From an uncultured Rhodospirillaceae bacterium (lineage in GTDB: Bacteria; Pseudomonadota; Alphaproteobacteria; Rhodospirillales; Rhodospirillaceae), in the NCBI GenBank assembly GCA_943787205.1, contig CALSLN010000021.1, positions 1 through 64,000 on the forward strand: 64,000 bases of DNA. Reading direction: 5' to 3'. Of this stretch, positions 24,993 to 33,278 are shown one piece after another. Position 1 is the stretch's first letter. Each line of letters opens with the position of its first letter. A program made the position numbers and the translations under genes. A model generated the notes under the pieces. The model did not search any database. It saw nothing but the letters and a program-made list of their open reading frames with translations, and was not told the origin of the DNA.

Positions 24993-26501
24993 TCATGTCA
25001 TTGAGAGGTCGCTGTTCTTTTGCCGACGGCGTTGGACTGAAGACGGAATCTTTAATGATTCTCGATACTTAGCTACCGTTCTCCGAGCAACCGTCGCACC
25101 ACCTTTGCGCAAAAGATCAACGATTTGATCGTCAGAAAGAATGGCATCGACGCTTTCGTCATCGATCAGCTGCTTAATACGGTGGCGCACCGCCTCTGCA
25201 GACGTCGCCTCACCGCCGTCGGTTTGAGCGATCCCTTGGCTGAAGAAATATTTAAGCTCATAAATACCGCGCGGGGTTGCCATGAATTTGTTGGTCGTAA
25301 CACGACTAATCGTACTTTCGTGTAGCTCGGTGGGTTCCGCAATATCGCGCAAGATAAGTGGCTTGAGATGCTGCACTCCCTTGCGGAAAAATGCATCTTG
25401 CTTGCCGACCAGCGCCATCGACACTTTGAGGATCGTTGTTGCGCGTTGTTCCAAAGCACGAACCAACCAGGTCGCGGTTTGAAACTTCTCTGCGACAAAT
25501 GTTTTTTGTTCCTTGCTGCCACCAGGTGCTGTGAGTTCAGCATAGTATTGATTGTTGACGAGAACACGCGGCAGGGTTTCCGCATTCAACTCAACGCGCC
25601 ATCCGCCACCTGGAAGCGGCGTCATAATGACATCAGGAACAACGGTATAACTGACAGAGTTTTCAAATCTTAACCCTGGCTTGGGATCCAACGCCTTAAC
25701 CTCGGCAATCATATCTCTCAGGTCTTCTGTATCGACACCACACAGTACCTTAAGGCCTTTGAAATCACGTTTCGCCAGGTGATCGAGATTCTCGATCAAC
25801 GCCTCCATAGCCGGATCGTACCGATCACGGTCACGAAGTTGCAACGAGAGACACTCTTTAAGGTCACGCGCAAAAATACCGGCCGGGTCAAACTTCTGGA
25901 GAACGCACAGCACCGCCTCGATGTCTTCTATGTCCGTCCCAAGTTGGTCGGCCAACGCGTCCAAGTCCGCAGAGAGATAGCCACTGTCATCAAGACTGTC
26001 GATGAGCGCTTTTCCGATAAGACGGTCTGCAGGAACCAGCGCTGTCAAATTTAATTGTCCGTCCAGATGACTCCGAAGGTCTTCGGCCTCTGATAACGTC
26101 TGCTCAAGGTCTGGCAACATGTCGTCAAAATTGTTGCTGCCCGACGATGGTAAGTCACCGCCCGCGGTAGACCCTACGGCATCGGCCGCCGTGTCGTAGG
26201 CTGAATCATTTTCTGTAAAGCCATCATCAATATCCATTGACGCTTCGGACTGTTCATCAACAGAGTCGACAACACTCAACCCCTCTTCAGAGCGGTCATC
26301 CGTATTCCCCATTGCCTCACTGAGCGACCCTTCACCACCTGATTCATCACGTTCCAGCAGGGGGTTTGCCTCAAGTTCTTCGTCAACAAACTCCATGAGT
26401 TCGGGCGCAGACATTTGCAGCAAGCGTATTGCCTGCTGCAGCTGCGGCGTCATAACGAGGCTTTGTGATTGCCGAAGGTCTAAACGGGGGCCAATGGCCA
26501 T
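24993..26501 (-). CDS. rpoN: RNA polymerase sigma-54 factor RpoN
   Basis: 502 residues with all three regions. Region I is the Gln/Leu-rich start (LRQSQSLVMTPQLQQAIRLLQMS); region II is acidic (residues about 55-150, rich in D, E and S); region III has the core-binding and HTH parts and ends with the RpoN box ARRTVAKYRE before KIPSS. It directs polymerase to -24/-12 promoters with enhancer-binding activators. It follows lptB by about 20 bp in the same direction, as in other alphaproteobacteria. Confidence 0.96.
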   Translation of the reverse strand: MAIGPRLDLRQSQSLVMTPQLQQAIRLLQMSAPELMEFVDEELEANPLLERDESGGEGSLSEAMGNTDDRSEEGLSVVDSVDEQSEASMDIDDGFTENDSAYDTAADAVGSTAGGDLPSSGSNNFDDMLPDLEQTLSEAEDLRSHLDGQLNLTALVPADRLIGKALIDSLDDSGYLSADLDALADQLGTDIEDIEAVLCVLQKFDPAGIFARDLKECLSLQLRDRDRYDPAMEALIENLDHLAKRDFKGLKVLCGVDTEDLRDMIAEVKALDPKPGLRFENSVSYTVVPDVIMTPLPGGGWRVELNAETLPRVLVNNQYYAELTAPGGSKEQKTFVAEKFQTATWLVRALEQRATTILKVSMALVGKQDAFFRKGVQHLKPLILRDIAEPTELHESTISRVTTNKFMATPRGIYELKYFFSQGIAQTDGGEATSAEAVRHRIKQLIDDESVDAILSDDQIVDLLRKGGATVARRTVAKYRESLKIPSSVQRRRQKNSDLSMT

Positions 26502-26521
26502 CTTATGAAGATCCCCCGCCG

Positions 26522-27313
26522 TTAGAGGCTAAAGCGCTCTCCGAGGTACACCCGGCGCACCCCTTCGTGAGCAACAATTTCCGAGGGGGCGCCTTCCATC
26601 AACACTGTGCCCTCGTGAAGGATGTAAGCACGATCAATAATGTCCAAGGTCTCACGCACGTTATGATCGGTTATCAAGACACCTAAGCCACGGTCCTTCA
26701 GATGGGAGACAAGATCCCGAATATCGGCAACTGCGATGGGATCGATACCCGCAAGGGGTTCATCCAAAAGAAGAAAGCTGGGGCGCGATGCCAAAGCCCT
26801 GGCGATCTCAACCCGCCTCCGCTCACCACCGGAGAGAGCGAGAGCAGGAGATTGCCGCAAATGCGTCACATTAAATTCTTCCAGGAGAGATTCGACCAAC
26901 TCATCCTGCGCGCTTTTGTCGGACTCAATCACCTCTGCAACGGCGCGAATGTTCGCCTCGACAGTCATGCCACGAAAGATCGACGCTTCTTGCGGTAGGT
27001 ATCCAATACCGAGACGCGCTCTACGATACATCGGTAGAGGCGTAATATTCTCACCGTCGAGATAGATTTGCCCTTCATCGGGACTAATGAGCCCAGTCAC
27101 GCAATAGAAAGACGTGGTTTTACCGGCCCCATTCGGCCCCAAGAGACCGACCGCCTCGCCGCGATGAACCGATAGGCTGACCGAACGCAAGACAGGACGC
27201 CCCTTGAACGACTTGCCCAGTTCCTCGACCTTCAGGCCCTCTTCCGCAACCGCGTCGGAATTTTCCGGCGGCGCATCTTGCGTATCATTGTGTTCCACCG
27301 TATCCGGCGTCAT
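26522..27313 (-). CDS. lptB: LPS export ABC transporter ATP-binding protein LptB
   Basis: 263 residues. Motifs in order: Walker A GPNGAGKTT, Q-loop LPQEASIF, signature ALSGGERRRVEIARAL, Walker B SFLLLDEPLAGIDP, and H-loop LITDHNVRETLDI. The N-terminus carries an extra 25 or so polar residues before VEELGKSFKG. It powers lipopolysaccharide extraction with LptFG. It lies between lptA and rpoN in the conserved string; the gap to lptA is about 50 bp. Confidence 0.96.
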   Translation of the reverse strand: MTPDTVEHNDTQDAPPENSDAVAEEGLKVEELGKSFKGRPVLRSVSLSVHRGEAVGLLGPNGAGKTTSFYCVTGLISPDEGQIYLDGENITPLPMYRRARLGIGYLPQEASIFRGMTVEANIRAVAEVIESDKSAQDELVESLLEEFNVTHLRQSPALALSGGERRRVEIARALASRPSFLLLDEPLAGIDPIAVADIRDLVSHLKDRGLGVLITDHNVRETLDIIDRAYILHEGTVLMEGAPSEIVAHEGVRRVYLGERFSL

Positions 27314-27365
27314 AAAATTCTTCCTAAGCCATTCGGCCTTTCAAACGGCACGCTGACCCTTAAGT

Positions 27366-28235
27366 CTACTCCGAAATTCCCGAATCCGTGACCCCTTTTG
27401 GCCGCGGAACTAGCAACGCCCTAACGCGCGGACCCTTGCCAGGCCCAGGAACACCAGCTTCTGTTGCGCTTGCGTATAACGTACTGACACCCTTTTTGGT
27501 ATCAACGACTGCAAATCCACCACTCATTTGGTTTTGTTCGGACGTGATCCGAACATTTCCGTCCAAAGTTGCCATTCCCGTATCCAAGTCATACCGCCCG
27601 CGGTCTCCGAGCACGATATCACCCTTGCTCTCCAACCTGACGTTGCCAAAACCTTCAAGACGAGACAATTCGCTACTACGATTAGAGGTGTCACCAGACG
27701 CCCCACCAGCTGGCTCTTTGAAACGCGCGGTCAGCGTGTCAGCCGTCAATGTCTGTCCATCTTGAGTCGCAGACGCATTGCCAACGGCAACCGCAACGTT
27801 CTCTTGTTCCCAATACTGCAGTGTATCGTACGATTTCACCGTACCATCGACCGTCTCCAACGTGACAGGCGACCCCTCCATAACCAGCACAGCCTGCTCA
27901 AAATCATAGACGGCCGCATTACCCGTAGCCGTTTCACCCGCAGATTTAATCGTGACATTGCCAAGCGCATCAACACGATAGACGTCCGTGCCACCACCTT
28001 CCGTTTCGCGATAATGTGCAATGAGCTCATCGGCAAGCACTTCGACGTCACCTTGAATCGCACGGGCGGACCCGCGCGCAATGAAGAGCTTTTCTTCTTG
28101 CTGCCATTCAATCCCGCGATCAGCAGTCACCTCAATAGGCTTGTCCGGATCATCAGATCTAAAAGACAATGTTTGCGCGTTCGCAAACCCAGGAATGCAA
28201 AGAGCTATAACGAAAAGACTGAGTCGCTTGGTCAT
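27366..28235 (-). CDS. lptA: LPS transport periplasmic protein LptA (OstA)
   Basis: 289 residues with a signal peptide ending at NAQT near residue 21. The OstA/LptA beta-jellyroll repeats are visible: PIEVTADRGIEWQQEEKLFIARGSARAIQGDVEV, then YRVDALGNVTIKS and LEGFGNVRLESKGDIVLGDRGRYDLDTG. It is longer than E. coli LptA (185), as in many alphaproteobacteria, and ends in a basic tail (RVRALLVPRPK). It bridges the periplasm between LptC and the outer membrane. The start overlaps the lptC stop by 4 bp. Confidence 0.93.
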   Translation of the reverse strand: MTKRLSLFVIALCIPGFANAQTLSFRSDDPDKPIEVTADRGIEWQQEEKLFIARGSARAIQGDVEVLADELIAHYRETEGGGTDVYRVDALGNVTIKSAGETATGNAAVYDFEQAVLVMEGSPVTLETVDGTVKSYDTLQYWEQENVAVAVGNASATQDGQTLTADTLTARFKEPAGGASGDTSNRSSELSRLEGFGNVRLESKGDIVLGDRGRYDLDTGMATLDGNVRITSEQNQMSGGFAVVDTKKGVSTLYASATEAGVPGPGKGPRVRALLVPRPKGVTDSGISE

Positions 28236-28933
28236 GGAGCACCTGACGTTTGGCCAGCGGAATTCAGCACAAGGCGAGCCGGTCCCGTAAAGTAAACGAT
28301 CTTGCCTTTGTCTTGCAGCTTGAAACCCTGAGATTGAAGCTGACCAAAAGGCCCTTGGCTACTGACGGGCGTCGTGCTTGATGCGCTGCCCTGCTCTAAC
28401 ATAATGATCGCAGTCTGTGTGTGGAGCTCGTAACCCTGGTCTTGAAAGAGATTAACTTCCCCCTCCAAGGTCAGCGTCTGAGTTCCGCGATGGTATTGCC
28501 CAGTCTCTGCGCCAACCATGAGCCACGTCCCGTCATTCAAGCTGATATCAGCCTGCGGCGCCGTAAGGTCAATGTTATCGTCGTCGTCAGCGACTTCACG
28601 AACAGACTCAGCTGTCACCGAGAATGGCTGGCCCGACGTATCCGTGCCTAAGTAACGCGCATTTACCAAACTCAACGTGTTGCCAGACGCATCCGCTGTC
28701 ACAGCGACTTCGGCCGCAAACTGTTCGGGCTCGCCACGCAACTGGGGTAAAATAATAACCACCGCCAACAACAATCCGGCAACCGTTGGCAGAACAATTT
28801 TCATCGCGGTGACAAACCGGCTGTACTTTTCTACTGATGCTCGAACATCGGTGTGCCGTGGCTGCCATGCACCACGAGAGTCATCCACGTCCTGACCGGC
28901 CGAGCCAGCGTCATGTTTAGGCGTTGTACTCAC
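28232..28933 (-). CDS. lptC: LPS export protein LptC
   Basis: 233 residues with one N-terminal membrane segment at about 46-66 (IVLPTVAGLLLAVVIILPQL) after a polar cytoplasmic tail, then an LptC-type periplasmic beta domain (YLGTDTSGQPFSVTAESVRE; LEGEVNLFQDQGYELHTQTAII). It passes LPS from the LptBFG transporter to LptA. It overlaps kdsD and lptA by 4 bp on each side, indicating translational coupling. The region of residues 1-40 is long for the family. Confidence 0.9.
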   Translation of the reverse strand: MSTTPKHDAGSAGQDVDDSRGAWQPRHTDVRASVEKYSRFVTAMKIVLPTVAGLLLAVVIILPQLRGEPEQFAAEVAVTADASGNTLSLVNARYLGTDTSGQPFSVTAESVREVADDDDNIDLTAPQADISLNDGTWLMVGAETGQYHRGTQTLTLEGEVNLFQDQGYELHTQTAIIMLEQGSASSTTPVSSQGPFGQLQSQGFKLQDKGKIVYFTGPARLVLNSAGQTSGAP

Positions 28934-29928
28934 ACGACACCCGCACGCAAAATGTCGTGCATTCTCAAGATGCCAACTGGCTTCCCAGCGTCAACCGCGA
29001 ACAAGCACGTCACCTTCCACTCATTCATCAAACGCAAGGCCTCGGCCGCAAGTATGTTTGGGCCAATCGTCTTCGGTGCCGTTGTCATAACGTCTGAGGT
29101 TGTCATGCCAATCATTTGCTCAGCCATATGGCGGCGCAGATCACCATCCGTGACAATACCAATCAACTGGCCTGCATCATCAACAACACCGGCGATACCA
29201 AACGTCTTCTCGGTCATGGTGAGAATGGTTTCACTCATCGGAGCATCTGGGCGGGTCAAGGGAATTTCAGAATCCGTATGCATGATATCGGCGACCTTAA
29301 GCAGGCCCTTACCAAGTTTACCGCCAGGATGAAAAACGCGGTAATCGTCCGCCGTAAAACCCCGGCGCTCAAGCAACGCAACTGCGACGGCATCACCGAG
29401 CGTGATCATCAAAGTGGTCGATGTTGTCGGCGCACCATGCGGCCCAGCCTCACCAACTTCGGGCAAACACAAGACGATATCGGACTGCTCCGCCAGCGTA
29501 GACTGACGCTTACCTGTTATGCCGATCAACGGGATGCCGAACCGACGCGTATAAGACACAAGGTCAGACAGCTCTGGTGTTTCACCACTGTTAGACAAAG
29601 CAAGCACGGCATCACCATCTGAGATCATTCCAAGATCACCATGACTTGCCTCAGCCGGGTGAACAAAGAATGCCGGCGTACCCGTAGAGGCCAGCGTCGC
29701 GGCAATCTTATGGCCAATATGCCCGCTCTTGCCCATGCCCGATACGATGAGGCGACCTTCTAGACCCGCAATCAGTGAGACGCACGCTACGAACTCGTCG
29801 CCAAGTTCAGACGCCATCATCGTGAGCCCGGTTCCAGCTTGCGCAAGGACGCGCCGTGCAACACCAAGATCGGACTGACCGGGATCAGTATCCGTTTTGG
29901 TTTGATTGGCGTGAGTCGATGCCGACAT
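28930..29928 (-). CDS. kdsD: D-arabinose 5-phosphate isomerase KdsD/KpsF
   Basis: 332 residues: SIS domain (about 35-170, with GMGKSGHIGHKIAATLASTGTPAFFVHPAEASHGDLGM) followed by two CBS domains (about 205-325, ending GKPVGILRMHDILRAG). It converts ribulose 5-phosphate to arabinose 5-phosphate, the first step to Kdo for lipid A. First gene of the kdsD-lptC-lptA-lptB-rpoN string. Confidence 0.95.
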   Translation of the reverse strand: MSASTHANQTKTDTDPGQSDLGVARRVLAQAGTGLTMMASELGDEFVACVSLIAGLEGRLIVSGMGKSGHIGHKIAATLASTGTPAFFVHPAEASHGDLGMISDGDAVLALSNSGETPELSDLVSYTRRFGIPLIGITGKRQSTLAEQSDIVLCLPEVGEAGPHGAPTTSTTLMITLGDAVAVALLERRGFTADDYRVFHPGGKLGKGLLKVADIMHTDSEIPLTRPDAPMSETILTMTEKTFGIAGVVDDAGQLIGIVTDGDLRRHMAEQMIGMTTSDVMTTAPKTIGPNILAAEALRLMNEWKVTCLFAVDAGKPVGILRMHDILRAGVV

Positions 29929-30111
29929 AAAGGGTCCTATTGCAATCAGTCTGAGCGAATTCGTCGGCCAGATTCACGGCCTTATAATGATATGTGGGGC
30001 GCTGACACGTCCCTGTCAAAGGGGCGCCATTCTGACGCACCCTGAAGAGCAGGAGATGAGTATGGCGACTCGGCGGAATCGGGTCAACGAAGGGACTAAA
30101 TAGCCTTGCCT

Positions 30112-30720
30112 TTAGTGGGCAAAAATATCCTCATCAGGCCAGCCAGCAATATCCAAAGCCGCCCGGTCAGGAAGAAAGCGGAAGCACGCCTCAGCCAGAT
30201 CACGACGCCCCTCACGATCCAACAATCGATCCATTTCTTCTTTTAGGCGGTGCAAATACAAGACGTCTGCCGCAGCGTAGTCGACTTGTTCAGGCTTGAG
30301 GGTTTCTGCGGCCCAGTCAGAAGACTGCTGCTGTTTCGAAATTTCAACGCCAAGATAATCTCTGCACAAATCCTTCAACCCATGGCGATCTGTATTCGTG
30401 CGGCACAACTTAGACACAGTCCGCGTGCAGTACGCAGGCTCAGCCCTAATCCCAAAGTGCTTCTGGATCATAGCCAGATCAAATCGGGCAAAATGGAAAA
30501 TCTTGATCAACCCAGAGTCAGCGAAAATGGCCTTCAGGTTTGGCGCATCATATGGCTTGGCAACCTGAACCACGTGGCTGTCACCGTCACCTGCAGACAA
30601 TTGCACGACGCAGAGACGATCCCGAGCGATACTGAGACCCATGGTTTCAGTGTCAATCGCAACTGCGCCGGTAAAAGAAATGCCATCGGGCAAATCGCCC
30701 TTATGTAGATGATTGGTCAC
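30112..30720 (-). CDS. rnd: Ribonuclease D (short form)
   Basis: 202 residues from GTG 30720, chosen because AGGGGGA precedes it and because the protein begins TNHLHKGDLPDG as in related short RNase D proteins; ATG 30738 is an alternative. The DEDD exonuclease motifs are visible: Exo I AIDTETMGL, Exo II KIFHFARFDLAMI, Exo III YAAADVLYLHRL. It lacks the HRDC domain, as in many alphaproteobacteria. It trims tRNA 3' ends. A tRNA-Leu gene is 70 bp upstream in the same direction and likely on the same transcript. Confidence 0.9.
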   Translation of the reverse strand: MTNHLHKGDLPDGISFTGAVAIDTETMGLSIARDRLCVVQLSAGDGDSHVVQVAKPYDAPNLKAIFADSGLIKIFHFARFDLAMIQKHFGIRAEPAYCTRTVSKLCRTNTDRHGLKDLCRDYLGVEISKQQQSSDWAAETLKPEQVDYAAADVLYLHRLKEEMDRLLDREGRRDLAEACFRFLPDRAALDIAGWPDEDIFAH

Positions 30721-30790
30721 CAGTTCCCCCTGACGCATCGAATTCTTGGTTTTTGATCGCGCCTTAGCGTTCAATAATGTTGCCCCGCGT

Positions 30791-30877
<87 letters not shown>

Positions 30878-30922
30878 ATAGGCGAGAGCCTTAATAAGGC
30901 GTCCCGGACTTGGGGCGGCAAG

Positions 30923-30951
30923 GGATAAAGCTTTCGTTCCCGCTTTGTCAA
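30923..30951 (-). promoter_or_regulatory. Promoter of the tRNA-Leu(rnd) transcript
   Basis: On the minus strand a perfect TTGACA (30946-30951) is followed by a 17-bp spacer and TTATCC (30923-30928), then a GC-rich discriminator (CTTGCCGCCCC). Such a discriminator is typical of stringently controlled stable-RNA promoters. The predicted start is about 40 bp upstream of the tRNA 5' end. Confidence 0.65.
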
Positions 30952-31012
30952 CGAAACCCTTGATTTCACCGACTCTGACCCTGGTCGATTTATTGCCATA
31001 TAGGAGCAACTA

Positions 31013-31057
31013 TGCGAGCTTCCGGTAATAGCGCGGCAGGTTGTTTTGAAGTCTAAC
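31013..31057 (+). CDS. Possible 14-residue upstream peptide before the NDUFA9-like gene
   Basis: AGGAG is followed 5 bases later by ATG 31013, giving a 14-codon frame (MRASGNSAAGCFEV) that stops 33 bp before the NDUFA9-like start. The ribosome-binding site is better than most around it. It may be a leader peptide or chance. No repeat of a single amino acid suggests classical attenuation. Confidence 0.25.
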
Positions 31058-31090
31058 GCGTCAGTCACACCGTTTATGGAAGGACCTGCA

Positions 31091-32071
31091 ATGAAGAACC
31101 GGTTGGTCACGGTTTTTGGCGGCTCAGGGTTTGTCGGCAGACATATTGTACGCCGCCTAGCGGAATCCGGCGCGCGCGTCCGTGTTGCAGTCCGCGATAC
31201 GGAGAAAGCCTACTTTCTGAAGACCTGTGGCGACCTCGGCCAAGTTAGCCTGGTGCCCGTGTCTATTGGATCTGACGAGGAAGTTGCCCGCGCCGTAGAG
31301 GGCGCAGACTGGGTAGTGAACTGTGTCGGCATTCTTTACGAACGCGGATCACGCACCTTCGATGCCATTCATGTCCGCGGTGCTGAGCGTATCGCGAAAG
31401 CTGCGGCGCGAGCTGGCGCGACCCGACTTGTTCAACTCTCGGCACTCGGCGCCGATGCACAGTCGCCCTCTGCCTATGCCCGCTCTAAAGCGGCTGGTGA
31501 AGCCGCTGTTAAAGCCGCCTTCCCTGAGGCTGTCATGCTGCGACCCAGTGTCATCTTTGGGCAAGATGACGGTTTCTTTAATATGTTCGCTGATCTGGCT
31601 CGAATTTCTCCGGTCCTGCCTTACTTCACACATGTCGTACCCCATGCCGAAGGCGGCGGTGGCACCAAGTTCCAACCGGTTTTCGTCGGTGATGTGGCCG
31701 AGGCAGCCGTCACCGTGCTCAGCGAGAGTGACCACGGCGGCAAGAGCTATGAGCTTGTCGGCCCTACCGTTTACACCATGCGCGAAATTCTCGAGATGAT
31801 CCTTCACTATACAGATCGGACCACTTGGATTTGTGGCATGCCGTTTTGGGTCGGACGTATTCAGGCGTTATTCCTTCAGTTCCTGCCAAAACCGCTACTA
31901 ACACCCGATCAGGTCAAGTTGTTGGACATCGACAACGTTTCCGATGGAAGCCAGCCAGGTCTTTCCGACCTCGGCATTACGAGCACGACGGCCGAGAGCA
32001 TTGTGCCCACATACCTAAGGCGCTTCCGGCCTTACCAGCAGCAAAAGAAGTTACGCCTTAGCGAGCGTTAA
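31091..32071 (+). CDS. NDUFA9-like complex I-associated SDR protein
   Basis: 326 residues from ATG 31091 with AAGGA upstream. An atypical SDR with FGGSGFVGRHIVRRLAESGARVRVAVRD at the start, VNCVGILYE, LVQLSALGAD, YARSKAAGE and RPSVIFGQDDGFFNMFADL. The family includes the mitochondrial complex I subunit NDUFA9, which binds NADPH and helps assembly or stability at the membrane. Other nuo genes are not in the window. Convergent with uppP. Confidence 0.9.
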   Translation: MKNRLVTVFGGSGFVGRHIVRRLAESGARVRVAVRDTEKAYFLKTCGDLGQVSLVPVSIGSDEEVARAVEGADWVVNCVGILYERGSRTFDAIHVRGAERIAKAAARAGATRLVQLSALGADAQSPSAYARSKAAGEAAVKAAFPEAVMLRPSVIFGQDDGFFNMFADLARISPVLPYFTHVVPHAEGGGGTKFQPVFVGDVAEAAVTVLSESDHGGKSYELVGPTVYTMREILEMILHYTDRTTWICGMPFWVGRIQALFLQFLPKPLLTPDQVKLLDIDNVSDGSQPGLSDLGITSTTAESIVPTYLRRFRPYQQQKKLRLSER

Positions 32072-32095
32072 AGGCGTAGCACTAAGTCGAACGAC

Positions 32096-32899
32096 TTAAA
32101 TCCAGCCATAGGCGAAAGCCAAAAGAACGACACCCAAAACAACGCGGTAGATCACGAAGGGTGTGAAAGACGATCTATTCAGCCAAGCCATAAGAGCCGC
32201 AATAGACAAAATGGCCGTCACGAAAGAGAGCCCGGCTGCGGCCACCACGCCTTGTGTCATTTCCATATCGTCGGCTTTGTAGAGCTTTAAGCCAAGCCAT
32301 AGCCCAGAGGCGGCAATCGTCGGAATAGACAAAAGCATCGAAAACCGAGCGGCCTCAGAGCGCTCAAATCCTAGGAACCGGGCTGCTGTCATCGTAATCC
32401 CGGACCGACTCGTGCCAGGAATTAAGGCGAGCACCTGCGCCAATCCAATAACGATCACATCAAGATAAGACGAATGATCAATCCGCTTCACTGTCATGGA
32501 CATGAAGTCAGCAACGTAAAGTAAGACACCAAAGACCAGCGTCGCCCACGCAATAACCTCCAGCGAGCGCATAGCGTCGCCCACATAAAGGTCGAACAGG
32601 TATCCACCGACTAAAACAGGAATTGTCCCGACCAGGACTTGCCCAGCCAAACGCGCGCCGGGATCACGACGCCCCTTAAGAAGGCGCAGCACGCCAGCCA
32701 CCATCGCGAACATGTCTTGCCAGAAATAAATGATGACCGCCCCAAGGGTGCCCACGTGCACGGCGACATCCAGCATTAAGCCTTGATCAGGCCAGCCGGC
32801 CACGATCGGGACCAGGATCAGATGGCCTGATGAACTGATGGGTAGGAATTCAGTGATGCCCTGAACGATGGCCAACACGATAATTTGGGTCAAAGCCAT
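32096..32899 (-). CDS. uppP: Undecaprenyl-diphosphatase UppP (BacA)
   Basis: 267 residues from ATG 32899 (TTG 32911 possible). The motif EFLPISSSGHL and the PGTSRSG motif that form the active site are present, with about eight membrane segments. It recycles undecaprenyl pyrophosphate for cell wall and envelope glycan synthesis and confers bacitracin tolerance. Single gene. Confidence 0.95.
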   Translation of the reverse strand: MALTQIIVLAIVQGITEFLPISSSGHLILVPIVAGWPDQGLMLDVAVHVGTLGAVIIYFWQDMFAMVAGVLRLLKGRRDPGARLAGQVLVGTIPVLVGGYLFDLYVGDAMRSLEVIAWATLVFGVLLYVADFMSMTVKRIDHSSYLDVIVIGLAQVLALIPGTSRSGITMTAARFLGFERSEAARFSMLLSIPTIAASGLWLGLKLYKADDMEMTQGVVAAAGLSFVTAILSIAALMAWLNRSSFTPFVIYRVVLGVVLLAFAYGWI

Positions 32900-32959
32900 G
32901 GTGCACCCCAAGAAAACGACGAAGAGTCTTTATATCACGCGTCCGATTCGGCAGACAGC

Positions 32960-33069
32960 GGCAGTATAGTACACATATGTTTACTATAATGGCCGTTTTG
33001 CCTCACAACGCGCGCCGGAAAAATGGCTGTTTGCCTAAGGTTTCATTTATATAAGACAGCTATACTGCC
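32960..33069. repeat. Palindrome and repeat cluster upstream of gltDB
   Basis: A 24-bp dyad with one mismatched pair is centred at 32976 (arms TATAGTA 32965-32971 and TACTATA 32982-32988 around ACATATGT). GGCAGTATAG (32960-32969) is repeated inverted as CTATACTGCC at 33060-33069. An imperfect direct repeat AATGGCCGTTTTGCCT (32988-33003) and AATGGCTGTTTGCCT (33022-33036) lies between. These sit 210-320 bp upstream of gltD and 60 bp from the divergent uppP start. A TATAAT at 33111 has no clear -35. The rest of the 379-bp gap holds no gene. Confidence 0.55.
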
Positions 33070-33278
33070 ATTTTAATCTCTTTTCAGTGGCGAATGACTA
33101 AGTGCGGCGCTATAATCTGGCCCAAGCAAAGCGAGAAGGCTTGAACAAACGAGCCCGGATATAAGGACACGGCCGAGAAACGGCCATCTTTCGATCCACA
33201 GTCATTTAAACCGCAGCAGGTCTTCCTGAAGCGGAGGACGGCGCCCAAAACTATGGCGCCGAGAGGAGGTATCCGACC

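Noticed and set aside
27528..28295. 255-codon plus-strand frame opposite lptA and lptC
   Set aside because: Antisense to two recognised genes; composition is that of a shadow frame.
30062..30103. 13-codon plus-strand frame with AGGAG before it, in the kdsD-rnd gap
   Set aside because: Very short, basic and without context or family; plausible ribosome site alone is not enough.
33111..33116. TATAAT as the gltDB promoter -10
   Set aside because: No acceptable -35 element at 16-18 bp; kept only as a note.
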